In this document: positions 49,421 through 59,476 of the stretch, one piece after another
Layout: every line of letters starts with the position of its first letter
How positions within the stretch are numbered: position 1 is the stretch's first letter
Notes under the pieces: generated by a model
What the model was told of the DNA's origin: nothing
The model's database searches: none
Seen by the model: the letters and a program-made list of their open reading frames with translations, nothing else
Made by a program: the position numbers and the translations under genes
Origin: Methylibium rhizosphaerae
GTDB lineage: Bacteria; Pseudomonadota; Gammaproteobacteria; Burkholderiales; Burkholderiaceae_C
Assembly: GCF_006386545.1 (NCBI RefSeq)
Contig: NZ_SWAR01000028.1
Span: 1 to 64,000, forward strand
DNA: 64,000 bases
Direction: 5' to 3'

Positions 49421-49462
49421 CGCCTTAGGGAGAGTGCCTTAGGGATATCGCCTTAAGTGAAG
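49421..49462. repeat. Three imperfect 14-bp tandem repeats upstream of the mocA-like gene
   Basis: CGCCTTAGGG (49421), TGCCTTAGGG (49435) and CGCCTTAAGT (49449) start at exact 14-bp intervals. They lie 110-150 bp before the cytidylyltransferase start, between the terminator and the gene. A regulator array is possible; a decayed repeat is equally so. Confidence 0.5.
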
Positions 49463-49572
49463 TCCCCATTTCGCCCGGTGCGCGAAAGCTGTCCCATAGG
49501 AACGGGGAGCAGACTTGTCATGTGTGCATGGGGCAGTCGCAGTAGCAATTGCAGTTGCAGTGGAGGTGCCGC

Positions 49573-50214
49573 GTGAAGACGGCAGAACCTGTCATCGTCG
49601 TATTGGCCGCTGGTAGCGGTTCCAGATTCCAGGGGCAGCATCACAAGCTGATGCAGCCGCTCGGGTCGCTCAGCGTGCTGGCCACCACCTTGCAGCATGC
49701 GGTTGCGACCAGCCTGCCGGTGGTCGTGGTCACGACCGAGTCGCTTGCCGAGCAGGCGCGTCACGTGGTGGCCGCCAAGGACGTGGTGCTGTTGCCCATG
49801 GTGGGCTCGGCCAGCATGGAGCCGCTGGGCATGGGCTATTCCATTGCCGCGGGCGTGACCGCGCGGCCGCATGCCTGCGGCTGGCTGGTGCTGCCCGGCG
49901 ACATGCCGATGGTGCAGCCGGCTTCGCTGCAGGCGGTGGCCCGGGCGCTGGTGAACCACCCGGTGGCCTATGCGCAACACCAGGGCCGGCGCGGGCACCC
50001 CGTCGGATTCGCCGCCGAGCTGTATTCGGAGCTCGCCACCCTGAGCGGTGACGAAGGCGCCCGGCGCCTGCTGGGGCGCTATCCGTCCCACGGCGTCGAG
50101 GTCGACGACCCCGGCGTGCTGCTCGACGTCGACACCGAGGACGACCTGCATGCGCTGCGCCTCGTGCAGGGCGGCGGCGGTGCGCTGCACAACACCGCGC
50201 TGATGTTCAAGTGA
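49573..50214 (+). CDS. MocA-like molybdenum cofactor cytidylyltransferase (NTP transferase)
   Basis: 213 residues from GTG 49573 with GGAGGTG eight bases upstream. The nucleotidyltransferase motif VVLAAGSGSRFQGQHHKL opens the protein, with GMGYSIAAGV and LVLPGDMPMVQPASL following. MocA enzymes attach CMP to molybdopterin, giving the cytosine dinucleotide cofactor of the XDH/AOX family; the molybdenum hydroxylase just upstream is the obvious client. A MobA-type GMP transfer is less likely given that context. Confidence 0.83.
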   Translation: MKTAEPVIVVLAAGSGSRFQGQHHKLMQPLGSLSVLATTLQHAVATSLPVVVVTTESLAEQARHVVAAKDVVLLPMVGSASMEPLGMGYSIAAGVTARPHACGWLVLPGDMPMVQPASLQAVARALVNHPVAYAQHQGRRGHPVGFAAELYSELATLSGDEGARRLLGRYPSHGVEVDDPGVLLDVDTEDDLHALRLVQGGGGALHNTALMFK

Positions 50215-50217
50215 GCG

Positions 50218-50850
50218 TCAGCTGAGCCCGTGGCGGCACGCCAGCGCCGCCAGCCGCTCGATCTCGGCATCGCGGATGCCCAGCTTGCGCAGGCCGTCGG
50301 CCGTGGCCAGCAGGTAGTCCAGCGTGGTGCCGAAGCGCCCGCGCGCGTCGCGCAGGATGCGCACCATCTGGTCATCGTCGATGGGTCCGGTGTAGCTCGG
50401 GCTGCTGCGGCTCAGGGTGAAGGCCAGCGCCTTGACCGGCCCCTGCGCGGTGCGGCAGGCGAGCCAGCGCGGGTCGTACACGCCGGTGGGCATCTCGCGC
50501 AGCCACAGCCTCTGCAGCTCTTCATGGCCGCGCTCGCGCGGCACCCGGTACACCATGCCCACGCAGGAGCCGCCGGCCAGCAGCGTGAACACGAGGCCGG
50601 GCACCTCGGGCGTGCCTCGGTTGATGCGCGAGCGCATGCGCAGCGAGCGGTGGTAGCCGTGCACGCGCGCCAGGCGCTCTTCGTGCGCCTCGAACTCGGG
50701 CCGCCAGATCAGCGACGCATAACCGAACACCCAGAGGTCCTGTTGCGGATCCCAACCGCGCAGCGTGTGTTCGAACAGGTGCTGCGGATCGCGCAGCGGC
50801 GTCGGGAACGCTGCTTCTGGCGCGGTCCCGGCAGTCAGGTCTTCAAGCAT
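50218..50850 (-). CDS. chaC: Gamma-glutamylcyclotransferase, ChaC family
   Basis: 210 residues. The signature DLWVFGYASLIWRPEFE (glutathione-binding YGSL-type motif), followed by VHGYHRSLRMRSRINRGTPE and PRERGHEELQRLW; a Glu in the latter region is the usual catalytic acid. ChaC cleaves glutathione to 5-oxoproline and Cys-Gly. ATG 50850 fits better than an upstream ATG at 50925. Convergent with the mocA-like gene and divergent from edd. Its product is the substrate of the 5-oxoprolinase-type enzyme at the left end of the window. Confidence 0.88.
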   Translation of the reverse strand: MLEDLTAGTAPEAAFPTPLRDPQHLFEHTLRGWDPQQDLWVFGYASLIWRPEFEAHEERLARVHGYHRSLRMRSRINRGTPEVPGLVFTLLAGGSCVGMVYRVPRERGHEELQRLWLREMPTGVYDPRWLACRTAQGPVKALAFTLSRSSPSYTGPIDDDQMVRILRDARGRFGTTLDYLLATADGLRKLGIRDAEIERLAALACRHGLS

Positions 50851-50937
50851 GGGGCGAGGTTGCGATGCCGTGCCCCGAGGTGTCAAGCGCACGGAATTTG
50901 CCGGCCTGGAAAAAACATCCGCCACGTGCGGTTCGAT

Positions 50938-50966
50938 TTGACGATGTAACCGAGTTACCTAATAAT
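50938..50966 (+). promoter_or_regulatory. Sigma-70 promoter of edd-eda with embedded HexR-like operator
   Basis: TTGACG (50938-50943) and AATAAT (50961-50966) are separated by 17 bp, close to consensus. The spacer holds TGTAACCGAGTTACC (50945-50959), with the perfect inverted repeat GTAAC-cga-GTTAC. It matches the TGTA...TTAC layout of HexR sites found at edd/zwf promoters in Proteobacteria. A repressor bound there would occlude RNA polymerase. The assignment to HexR is by motif resemblance; hexR is not in the window. Confidence 0.65.
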
Positions 50967-51010
50967 CAGCCCATCAGTTACAAGCCGATTTCCCCCCGGC
51001 GAATCTCCCG

Positions 51011-52834
<1,824 letters not shown>

Positions 52835-52863
52835 CCTCCTTCCAGAACGAAAGAACCCGTCCG

Positions 52864-53487
52864 ATGAACACGCTCGAACTTGCAAGCCATGGCCCGGTGA
52901 TTCCGGTGATCGTGATCAAGCGCCTCGAAGACGCCGTGCCGATGGCAGAGGCCCTGGTGGCCGGCGGCGTGCGCGTGCTCGAGGTCACGCTGCGCACGCC
53001 GGTGGCGCTGAAGGCGATGGAGGCCATCGCCAAGGCGGTGCCCGATGCCATCGTCGGCGCCGGCACGGTGCGCTCGGTGTCCGACGCGCAGGCCGCCAAG
53101 GATGCCGGCTGCCGCTTCGCGGTGAGCCCCGGCTACACCACCGAAGTGGGTCGCGCCGCGCGCGAGATCGATCTGCCGCTGCTGCCCGGTGTCGCCACCG
53201 GCAGCGAGGTGATGACGGCCAATGCCGATGGCTACTACTTCCTGAAGCTCTTTCCGGCCACCGCCGTGGGCGGCGTGCCGCTGCTCAAGGCGCTGGCCGG
53301 GCCGTTTCCCGACGTGGTGTTCTGCCCGACCGGCGGCATCACGGCCGAGACGGCGCCGCAGTTCCTGGCGCTGCCCAACGTGAAGGTCTGCGGCGGCTCG
53401 TGGCTCACGCCCGACGACGCGGTGCAGGCCGGCGACTGGGCTCGCATCACGCGGCTCGCCAAGGCGGCGGGCGCGCTGCGCGGCTGA
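52864..53487 (+). CDS. eda: KDPG aldolase (2-dehydro-3-deoxy-phosphogluconate aldolase)
   Basis: 207 residues. Catalytic Glu in VLEVTLRTPVALKAM, phosphate-binding GAGTVRSVSDAQAAKDAG, and the Schiff-base Lys in GYYFLKLFPATAVGG. It splits KDPG to pyruvate and glyceraldehyde 3-phosphate. Second gene of the edd-eda operon; a palindromic repeat lies immediately after. Confidence 0.97.
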   Translation: MNTLELASHGPVIPVIVIKRLEDAVPMAEALVAGGVRVLEVTLRTPVALKAMEAIAKAVPDAIVGAGTVRSVSDAQAAKDAGCRFAVSPGYTTEVGRAAREIDLPLLPGVATGSEVMTANADGYYFLKLFPATAVGGVPLLKALAGPFPDVVFCPTGGITAETAPQFLALPNVKVCGGSWLTPDDAVQAGDWARITRLAKAAGALRG

Positions 53488-53496
53488 GCGCGGTGT

Positions 53497-53526
53497 GCTC
53501 CCTCTCCCGCTGGCGGGAGAGGGAGC
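53497..53526. repeat. Intergenic REP-like palindrome between eda and rbsD
   Basis: Perfect 14-bp stem, GCTCCCTCTCCCGC (53497-53510) and GCGGGAGAGGGAGC (53513-53526). It shares the CCCTCTCCC/GGGAGAGGG core with the element inside the oxoprolinase gene at 4408-4442. No T-run follows on either strand, so it looks like a dispersed repeat serving as a transcript end between convergent genes, not a typical terminator. Confidence 0.75.
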
Positions 53527-53532
53527 CCCTCT

Positions 53533-53928
53533 TCAGAACACCACGCCCGCGAACAGCATCACGTTCGCATACGGTGTGAACTCGCCGGTGCGCACGATGG
53601 CGCGGGCGCGCCTGCTGCGGCGCTTGAAGCTTTCGTGGCTCACCGTCTGCAGCGGCACGCCGCCCAGCCATGCCGGCAGGCGCGCCGCCAGCTCCGGGCT
53701 GCGCGCGGCCAGCTCCTCGGCACACAGCGCGTGTTCCACCTGCATCTCGCAGAGCACTGCGGCCAGCACGTCCGAAAACGCGGGGACGCCGCGGGTCACC
53801 GCAAGGTCGATGCAGCGCACGCCCGGCGGCACCGGCAGGCCGGCATCGGCGATCACGAGCGCGTCGCCGTGACCCAGCATGGCCACCAGCTGAGACAGCT
53901 CGCCATGCAGCAGCGCGGCCTTCTTCAT
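53533..53928 (-). CDS. rbsD: D-ribose pyranase
   Basis: 131 residues. The catalytic His and substrate Asp lie in LLHGELSQLVAMLGHGDALVI, with AGLPVPPGV and the C-terminal FTPYANVMLFAGVVF typical of RbsD/FucU. It interconverts pyranose and furanose forms of ribose before phosphorylation. Its start overlaps the rbsK stop by four bases; it is the last gene of the ribose operon. Confidence 0.95.
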   Translation of the reverse strand: MKKAALLHGELSQLVAMLGHGDALVIADAGLPVPPGVRCIDLAVTRGVPAFSDVLAAVLCEMQVEHALCAEELAARSPELAARLPAWLGGVPLQTVSHESFKRRSRRARAIVRTGEFTPYANVMLFAGVVF

Positions 53929-54827
53929 TCCACGAGCTCCTCGCGGTGCGGCATGGCGGACATCGCGCCCCGGCGTGACACGCTGAAGGCGGCGGCGCGC
54001 TGGGCGAAGGCCACCGCGTCGTGCAGCGACAGGCCGTCGCGGCAGCGGGCCGCGGCCAGCGCGCCGATGAAGGTGTCGCCGGCGCCGGTGGTGTCCACCA
54101 CCCGGGCCACCGGCTGCGCCTCGTGGCGCATCGCGCCGCCGGTCGTCGAGACGTACACGCCGCGTTCGCCCAATGTGACGATCACCGTGCCGGCGCCGAG
54201 CTGGCGCAGCCGTTCGGCAACGAGCACCTCGTCGACCGGCTCGCCCGGCGCCTGGCCCGCGAGCGCCGCGGCCTCGCTTTCGTTGGGCACCAGCAGGCTC
54301 ACCTGCTGCAGCAGCTCGGGCGAAAGCGGCTGCACCGGCGCCGGGTTCAGCAGCACCGGCACGCCGGCCGCATGGGCGATGCCGATGGCCCGCTGCACCG
54401 CGGCCAGCGGGCTTTCGAGCTGGCACACCAGCATCGACGCCGCAGCGATCGTGTCGGCCGCGGCATCGACATGCGAAGTGGTCAACGCCGCGTTGGCGCC
54501 GGCTTCGATGGCAATGCTGTTCTGGCCGCTTGCGTCGTCGACCAGCACGATGGCGATACCGCTCGGGCCGCTCACCGTGACGAGGTGGTCCACGGTCACG
54601 CCTTCGGCCTGCAGCGTGGCCCGCATCTGCGTGCCGAAGACGTCGCTGCCCACGCAGCCCACGAAATGCACCTCGGCGCCGAGCCGCGCCGCAGCCACCG
54701 CCTGGTTCGCTCCCTTGCCGCCGGGCAGCGTCTCGAAGCCGCGGCCGCAGACCGTTTCGCCGGGACGGGGCAGTTGCTGCACGCGCAGCACCATGTCCAT
54801 GTTGGCGCTGCCCACGACGACGATCAT
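53925..54827 (-). CDS. rbsK: Ribokinase
   Basis: 300 residues, PfkB family. N-terminal VVVGSANMDMVLRVQQLPRP, the GGKGANQAVAAARLG signature, and the C-terminal anion-hole motif VVDTTGAGDTFIGALAAA with catalytic Asp in GAGD. It phosphorylates ribose to ribose 5-phosphate. Four-base overlaps with rbsR upstream and rbsD downstream show translational coupling. Confidence 0.96.
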   Translation of the reverse strand: MIVVVGSANMDMVLRVQQLPRPGETVCGRGFETLPGGKGANQAVAAARLGAEVHFVGCVGSDVFGTQMRATLQAEGVTVDHLVTVSGPSGIAIVLVDDASGQNSIAIEAGANAALTTSHVDAAADTIAAASMLVCQLESPLAAVQRAIGIAHAAGVPVLLNPAPVQPLSPELLQQVSLLVPNESEAAALAGQAPGEPVDEVLVAERLRQLGAGTVIVTLGERGVYVSTTGGAMRHEAQPVARVVDTTGAGDTFIGALAAARCRDGLSLHDAVAFAQRAAAFSVSRRGAMSAMPHREELVE

Positions 54828-55837
54828 GCGGGCTCCTTGCGGGCGGCGGTGGACCGCCGCAGGCACAGCGCCGGCTGCAGGATCTCGCGGCGCAGCGGCT
54901 TGTCGCGCTGGGCGATGCGCTCGAGCAGCAGGCGGGCCGCCAGCGCGCCGGTCTGGTGCTTGGGCTGCACGATGGTGGTGAGCGGCGGGTTGCTGTAGGC
55001 GGCCAGGGCGATGTCGTCGAAGCCGATCACCGACAGGTCCTCCGGGATGCGCAGCCCGGCCTCGGCGGCCGCGCACACGGCGCCGATGGCCATGAGGTCG
55101 TTCGACGCGAACACGGCGCTGGGCCGCCGCTGCCGCATCCTGAGCAGCGAGGTCATCGCCTCATGGCCGCCGGCGCTGGTGAAGTCGGCACTGCGCAGCA
55201 GCTTGTCGTCCACCTGCAGGCCGGCTTCGGTCAGCGCGCGGTGATAGCCCTGCACCCGCTGGCGGGCCGGCGACAGCGGCTGCGGCCCTGCGATGCAGGC
55301 GATGCGCCGGTGGCCGAGCTCGAGCAGGTGGCGGGTCGCGAGGTAGCCGCCGAGTTCATGGTTCACCTCCACCAGGTCGGCGGCCAGGTCGTCGATCTCG
55401 CGGTCGACCACCACCTGCGGCATGCCGGCCGAGCGCAGCGTGGCGATCAGCTCCGGGTCGCCGCCGGAGGACAGCACGATGAGGCCGTCGACCTGCTTTT
55501 CGCTCAGCACGCGCACGTACTGGGCCTGCTTGTGCGGGTCGTCGTCGGAGTTGCACAGGATGACGTTGAAGCCGGCTTCGAAGCAGGTGTCCTCGATGCC
55601 CCGGATGATCTCGGCGAAATACGGGTTCGAGTTGTTGGGGATCATCATCCCCACCGTGTGCGTGCGGCTGCTCTTCAGGCTGCGGGCCAGCGCGCTCGGC
55701 ACGTAGTTCAGCGCGGCGATGGCCTGCTGCACCCGCTCGCGCGCGGCCTCGCTCACGAAGCGCGTGCCGTTGATGACATGCGACACCGTGGTGACGGACA
55801 CCTGCGCATGCTGGGCGACGTCCTTGATGGTGATCAT
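54824..55837 (-). CDS. rbsR: LacI-family transcriptional regulator of the ribose operon
   Basis: 337 residues. N-terminal helix-turn-helix MITIKDVAQHAQVSVTTVSH plus hinge helix (YVPSALARSLKS), then a periplasmic-binding-protein-like effector domain (TVGMMIPNNSNPYFAEIIRG, FDDIALAAYSNPPLTTIVQP). It is encoded inside the operon between rbsC and rbsK, overlapping both by four bases. The two AACGTT-centred palindromes upstream of rbsB (59451-59476) are LacI-type sites and its likely operators, giving autoregulation of the whole operon. Confidence 0.93.
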   Translation of the reverse strand: MITIKDVAQHAQVSVTTVSHVINGTRFVSEAARERVQQAIAALNYVPSALARSLKSSRTHTVGMMIPNNSNPYFAEIIRGIEDTCFEAGFNVILCNSDDDPHKQAQYVRVLSEKQVDGLIVLSSGGDPELIATLRSAGMPQVVVDREIDDLAADLVEVNHELGGYLATRHLLELGHRRIACIAGPQPLSPARQRVQGYHRALTEAGLQVDDKLLRSADFTSAGGHEAMTSLLRMRQRRPSAVFASNDLMAIGAVCAAAEAGLRIPEDLSVIGFDDIALAAYSNPPLTTIVQPKHQTGALAARLLLERIAQRDKPLRREILQPALCLRRSTAARKEPA

Positions 55838-56865
55838 GCGGTGCGTCGCTGGGTGAGCCGGGCGCGGTACACGTCGAGCACCACCGCCAGGATGATGACG
55901 AAGCCGGTGACCATCTGGCGCAGGAAGTCGCTCATGCCGATGAGGATCAGGCCGTTGGCCAGCACGCCGATGATGCAGGCGCCCAGCAGCGTGCCGATGA
56001 TGGAGCCGCGTCCGCCCGACAGGCTGGTGCCGCCGATGATGACCGCTGCAATGGCGTTGAGCTCGAAGCCGATGCCGATGATCGGGCTGGCGATGGTGAG
56101 CCGCATCATGTAGATCACCGCGCCCACGCCCACCGCCACGCCGGCGATCACGAAGGCGGCGATCTTGTAGCGCCGCACGTTGTGGCCGGCCAGCCGCACC
56201 GCCTCTTCGTTGTTGCCGATCGCATAGAGCAGCCGGCCGAACACGGTGCGGTTGAGCACGAACCAGCCGATCGCCACCAGCGACAGCGCGACCAGGAAGA
56301 TCGCCGGTACGCCCAGCAGCGTGGCGCTGCCGAAGTTGTTGAAAGCGTCGGGGAATTCGTAGATGGAGCGCGCCTCGGTCCACTGCAGCGCCGCGCCGCG
56401 CGCGATGTTGAGCATGCCCAGCGTGACGATGAACGAAGGGATGCCCCAGAACGCCGACACCCAGCCGTTGGCCAGCCCGCAGGCTGCGCCCACCGCAATG
56501 CTGGCCGCCAGGGCCAGCGCGATGGCGGCGCCCACCGGCAGCGTCTCGACCTTGAGCACGGTGCCTGCCACCACGGCGCAGAAGGCCATCACCGAGCCCA
56601 CCGACAGGTCGATGCCGCCGACGAGGATCACGAAGGTCATGCCCACCGCGAGGATCACGTTGATGCTGATCTGCGTGAAGATGTTCGTGATGTTGTTGGC
56701 CGTGAGGAAGATGGGCGACAGCATCGAGAACACCGCGATGAGCGCCAGCAGCGCCACCCCGATGCCGGCCTCCCGCAGCACCGTGCGGGCGCGGGCCTGC
56801 CAGGCAGGCGTGAGTGAAGCGGGGGCTGGCATCACGGAGCCCTGATGATCAAGCAGCTTCTGCAT
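55834..56865 (-). CDS. rbsC: Ribose ABC transporter permease
   Basis: 343 residues with about ten membrane helices. Family motifs: FVILVGGIDLSVGSVMAFCA, IPSFIVTLGMLNIARGAAL, and the ATPase-contact segment IGNNEEAVRLAGHNVRRYKI. ATG 56865 overlaps the end of rbsA by 17 bases; ATG 56832 is a possible alternative. It forms the inner-membrane channel for ribose with RbsA and RbsB. Confidence 0.95.
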   Translation of the reverse strand: MQKLLDHQGSVMPAPASLTPAWQARARTVLREAGIGVALLALIAVFSMLSPIFLTANNITNIFTQISINVILAVGMTFVILVGGIDLSVGSVMAFCAVVAGTVLKVETLPVGAAIALALAASIAVGAACGLANGWVSAFWGIPSFIVTLGMLNIARGAALQWTEARSIYEFPDAFNNFGSATLLGVPAIFLVALSLVAIGWFVLNRTVFGRLLYAIGNNEEAVRLAGHNVRRYKIAAFVIAGVAVGVGAVIYMMRLTIASPIIGIGFELNAIAAVIIGGTSLSGGRGSIIGTLLGACIIGVLANGLILIGMSDFLRQMVTGFVIILAVVLDVYRARLTQRRTA

Positions 56866-58408
56866 CGTTGGTACTCCCGGGATGCATGTATTCCTGGTAG
56901 GCCATCGCCAGGATGGCCTCTTCATCGAAACGTTCGCGCGGCAGCTCTCCGGCCAGCGCGCCCTTGCTGAGCACGAGGATGCGGTCGCACACGCTCATCA
57001 GCTCGCGCAGGTCGGACGACACCACCAGCACGGCCAGGCCGTCGGCCGCCATGCGCTCGAGCAGGGCATGGATCTCGGCCTTGGCGCCCACGTCCACGCC
57101 GCGCGTGGGCTCGTCGAGCAGCAACACCTGCGGCTGGCGCAGCAGCCACTTGCCCAGCACCACCTTCTGCTGGTTGCCGCCCGACAGCTCGCGCACCGGC
57201 TGCCCCACCGAGGCGAGCCGGATCTTCAGGTCGGCGGAGGCACGCCGGGCGGCGGCTTCTTCGTCGCCCGCACGCAGCAGGCCGCGGCGCGACACCGCGC
57301 CCAGGTGGGCCAGGCTGATGTTGGCGCGGATCGGCATGTCGAGAATGAGCCCCTCGTCCTTGCGGTTCTCGGTGACGAGGCAGATGCCCTGGGCCAGCGC
57401 ATCGCGCGGCGAGCGGATGCGCACCGGCCGGCCATCGCGCAGCACCGTGCCGGCCGCCGGGGCATCGGCGCCGAAGATCGCGCGCACGGTTTCCGTCCGG
57501 CCCGATCCCACCAGGCCGGCCAGGCCGACGATCTCGCCATAGCGCAGCGTGAAGTCGATCTGGCGCCCGGCGCGCTGGCCGCGGTAGCGCAGCCCCTGCA
57601 CCTGCAGCGCAGGCGCACGGTCGGCCTGCAATGCCGCCGGCTTGTGCGGCGGCCGCTCCTCGAGCGCGCGGCCGACCATCAGGCGCACCAGCTCGTCGGG
57701 TGAGGTGTCGGCCATGGCCTGCGTGGCGACCTTGCGGCCGTTGCGCAGCACGGTCACGCGGTCGCACATCTCGAACAGCTCCTGCAGGTGGTGCGACACG
57801 AACACCACCGTGACGCCGCCGTCGCGCAGCTGGCGGATGAGCTGCAGTAGCCGGTCGGTCTCGCGCGGCGTGAGCGTCGCGGTGGGCTCGTCCATGATCA
57901 CGATGCGGCTGCGGCTCGATAGCGCCTTGGCGATCTCGATCAGCTGCCGCTGCGCCATGCCGAGGCTGCCCACGCGGGTCTGCGGCGACAGGTCGTCCAG
58001 GCCCACCAGGGCCAGCAGCTCACGGGCGCGGCGCAGGGTGGCCGCGCGGTCGAGCAGTCCGAAGCGCCGGCGCGGCAGCTGCTCGAATAGCAGGTTCTCC
58101 GCCACCGACAGCTCGTCGAGCATGTGCAGCTCCTGGTGCACCACACGGATGCCGGCGCGGATCGCGTCGAGCGGCGTGTGCGGCGCATAGGCGGTGCCGA
58201 AGAGCGTCATGCTGCCGGCGTCGGGCCGTTCGGCCCCGCCCAGCAGCTTGATGAGGCTCGACTTGCCGGCGCCGTTCTCGCCGGCCAGCGCATGCACCTC
58301 GCCGGCATGCAGCTCGAGGTCCACGCCGTCGAGCGCCACCACGCCGGGATAGCGGCGGGTGAGGCCCTGGAGCGAGAGGGCGGTGGGGCGGTCAGAAGGT
58401 GTCGGCAT
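56849..58408 (-). CDS. rbsA: Ribose ABC transporter ATP-binding protein (two ABC domains)
   Basis: 519 residues with two tandem ABC domains. The first has Walker A GENGAGKSSLIKLL, a signature region LGMAQRQLIEIAKAL and Walker B RIVIMDEPTATL. The second has a degenerate Walker A (GLVGSGRTETVRAIFG), the signature LSGGNQQKVVLGKWL and Walker B LLLDEPTRGVDVG. This asymmetry is normal for RbsA/MglA. It powers ribose import and lies between rbsB and rbsC. Confidence 0.95.
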   Translation of the reverse strand: MPTPSDRPTALSLQGLTRRYPGVVALDGVDLELHAGEVHALAGENGAGKSSLIKLLGGAERPDAGSMTLFGTAYAPHTPLDAIRAGIRVVHQELHMLDELSVAENLLFEQLPRRRFGLLDRAATLRRARELLALVGLDDLSPQTRVGSLGMAQRQLIEIAKALSSRSRIVIMDEPTATLTPRETDRLLQLIRQLRDGGVTVVFVSHHLQELFEMCDRVTVLRNGRKVATQAMADTSPDELVRLMVGRALEERPPHKPAALQADRAPALQVQGLRYRGQRAGRQIDFTLRYGEIVGLAGLVGSGRTETVRAIFGADAPAAGTVLRDGRPVRIRSPRDALAQGICLVTENRKDEGLILDMPIRANISLAHLGAVSRRGLLRAGDEEAAARRASADLKIRLASVGQPVRELSGGNQQKVVLGKWLLRQPQVLLLDEPTRGVDVGAKAEIHALLERMAADGLAVLVVSSDLRELMSVCDRILVLSKGALAGELPRERFDEEAILAMAYQEYMHPGSTNDAEAA

Positions 58409-58444
58409 ACAAGGGCGAACGGCAGTCTCTTCCCGTGTGTGGTC

Positions 58445-59410
58445 CTACTTCAGGTTCTTTGCCGTCACCAGCTCGATCGGCGTCTTGATCCACCCCTTGA
58501 GCTGCTTGCCTTCCTTGCGAGCCTTGATGCCCTGGTCGATGGCGTTGGCCGCCATCTGCGAGCCGAACTGGTCCACCGTGGCCAGCACCTTGCCGCTCTT
58601 GATGAGCGGGCGGATGGCCGGGATGTTGTCGAAGCCCACCACCTTGATCTGGCCCGACTTGCCGGCGGCGTCGATCGCCTTGGCCACCCCGAGCGCCATC
58701 GAGTCGTTGGCCGCCATCACGCCCTTGATGTCGGGGTTGGCCGTCAGGATGTTGGTGAACACCGCGTTGGCCTCTTCGGTTTCCCAGTGCGCGGTCTGCG
58801 AGGCCACGACGTTGAGCTTGCCCTGCTTGGCCGCGTCCTCGAAACCGAGCTTGCGCTGCAGCGCGTTGTCGGCGCCGGGGTTGCCTTCGATGATCACCAC
58901 CTTGGCGCCGGGGCCCAGGGCCTTGGCCAGCTCGTCGCCGGCCATCTTGGCGCCGGCGCGGTTGTCCGGGCCCACGAACGCGAGGTCGAGGCCGGCCTTC
59001 TTCATGGCGGCCGGGTCGAGGGCCACGTCGAAGTTCACCACCGTGATGCCGGCCTTCAGGGCCCGCGCCACCGGCGCCACCATGGCACGCGAGTCGGCCG
59101 GTGCGATGACGATCACGTCGTACTGCTGGGTGATGAAGTTCTCCACCGCGGCGGTCTGCGCATCGAAGTCGGTCTCCGACTGCATGCCCACCGCCTTGAG
59201 CGTGAAGTCGCCGCGCTTCTTCTCGTGCGCGATGGCGCCTTCGGTCATGTTCTTGAAGAACTCGTTGGCCAGCGACTTCATCACCAGGCCGACGCGCGGC
59301 TTGGCGCCGGCTTGCTGTGCATGGACGGGCAGGCAGGTGGCGGCCAGCAGGCCGAAGCTGGCGGCCAGCACGGACAGGGCGGCCGCTCGGCGGTTGAGGC
59401 GCAATTTCAT
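58445..59410 (-). CDS. rbsB: Ribose ABC transporter periplasmic binding protein
   Basis: 321 residues with a signal peptide (cleavage near VHAQQ, residue 32). The mature protein is a type I sugar-binding fold: RVGLVMKSLANEFFKNMTEG, VIVIAPADSRAMVAPV, IKGVMAANDSMALGVAKAI, VVGFDNIPAIRPLI. First gene of the rbsBACRKD operon. Specificity for ribose is inferred from rbsK and rbsD in the same operon. Confidence 0.92.
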   Translation of the reverse strand: MKLRLNRRAAALSVLAASFGLLAATCLPVHAQQAGAKPRVGLVMKSLANEFFKNMTEGAIAHEKKRGDFTLKAVGMQSETDFDAQTAAVENFITQQYDVIVIAPADSRAMVAPVARALKAGITVVNFDVALDPAAMKKAGLDLAFVGPDNRAGAKMAGDELAKALGPGAKVVIIEGNPGADNALQRKLGFEDAAKQGKLNVVASQTAHWETEEANAVFTNILTANPDIKGVMAANDSMALGVAKAIDAAGKSGQIKVVGFDNIPAIRPLIKSGKVLATVDQFGSQMAANAIDQGIKARKEGKQLKGWIKTPIELVTAKNLK

Positions 59411-59450
59411 GAAGCTGTCTCCTGGTGTGTTGTGCTCGGTGCGGGTCGTC

Positions 59451-59476
59451 GCGCAAACGTTTGCGCGAACGTTTGC
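59451..59476 (-). promoter_or_regulatory. Twin LacI-type operators upstream of rbsB
   Basis: GCGCAAACGTTTGCGC (59451-59466) is a perfect 16-bp palindrome with central AACGTT. A second site GCGAACGTTTGC (59465-59476) has the same AACGTT centre, with one mismatch from symmetry, and its centre is 12 bp away. They lie 41-66 bp before the rbsB start. The layout fits two RbsR dimers binding on nearly the same helical face. Confidence 0.8.
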
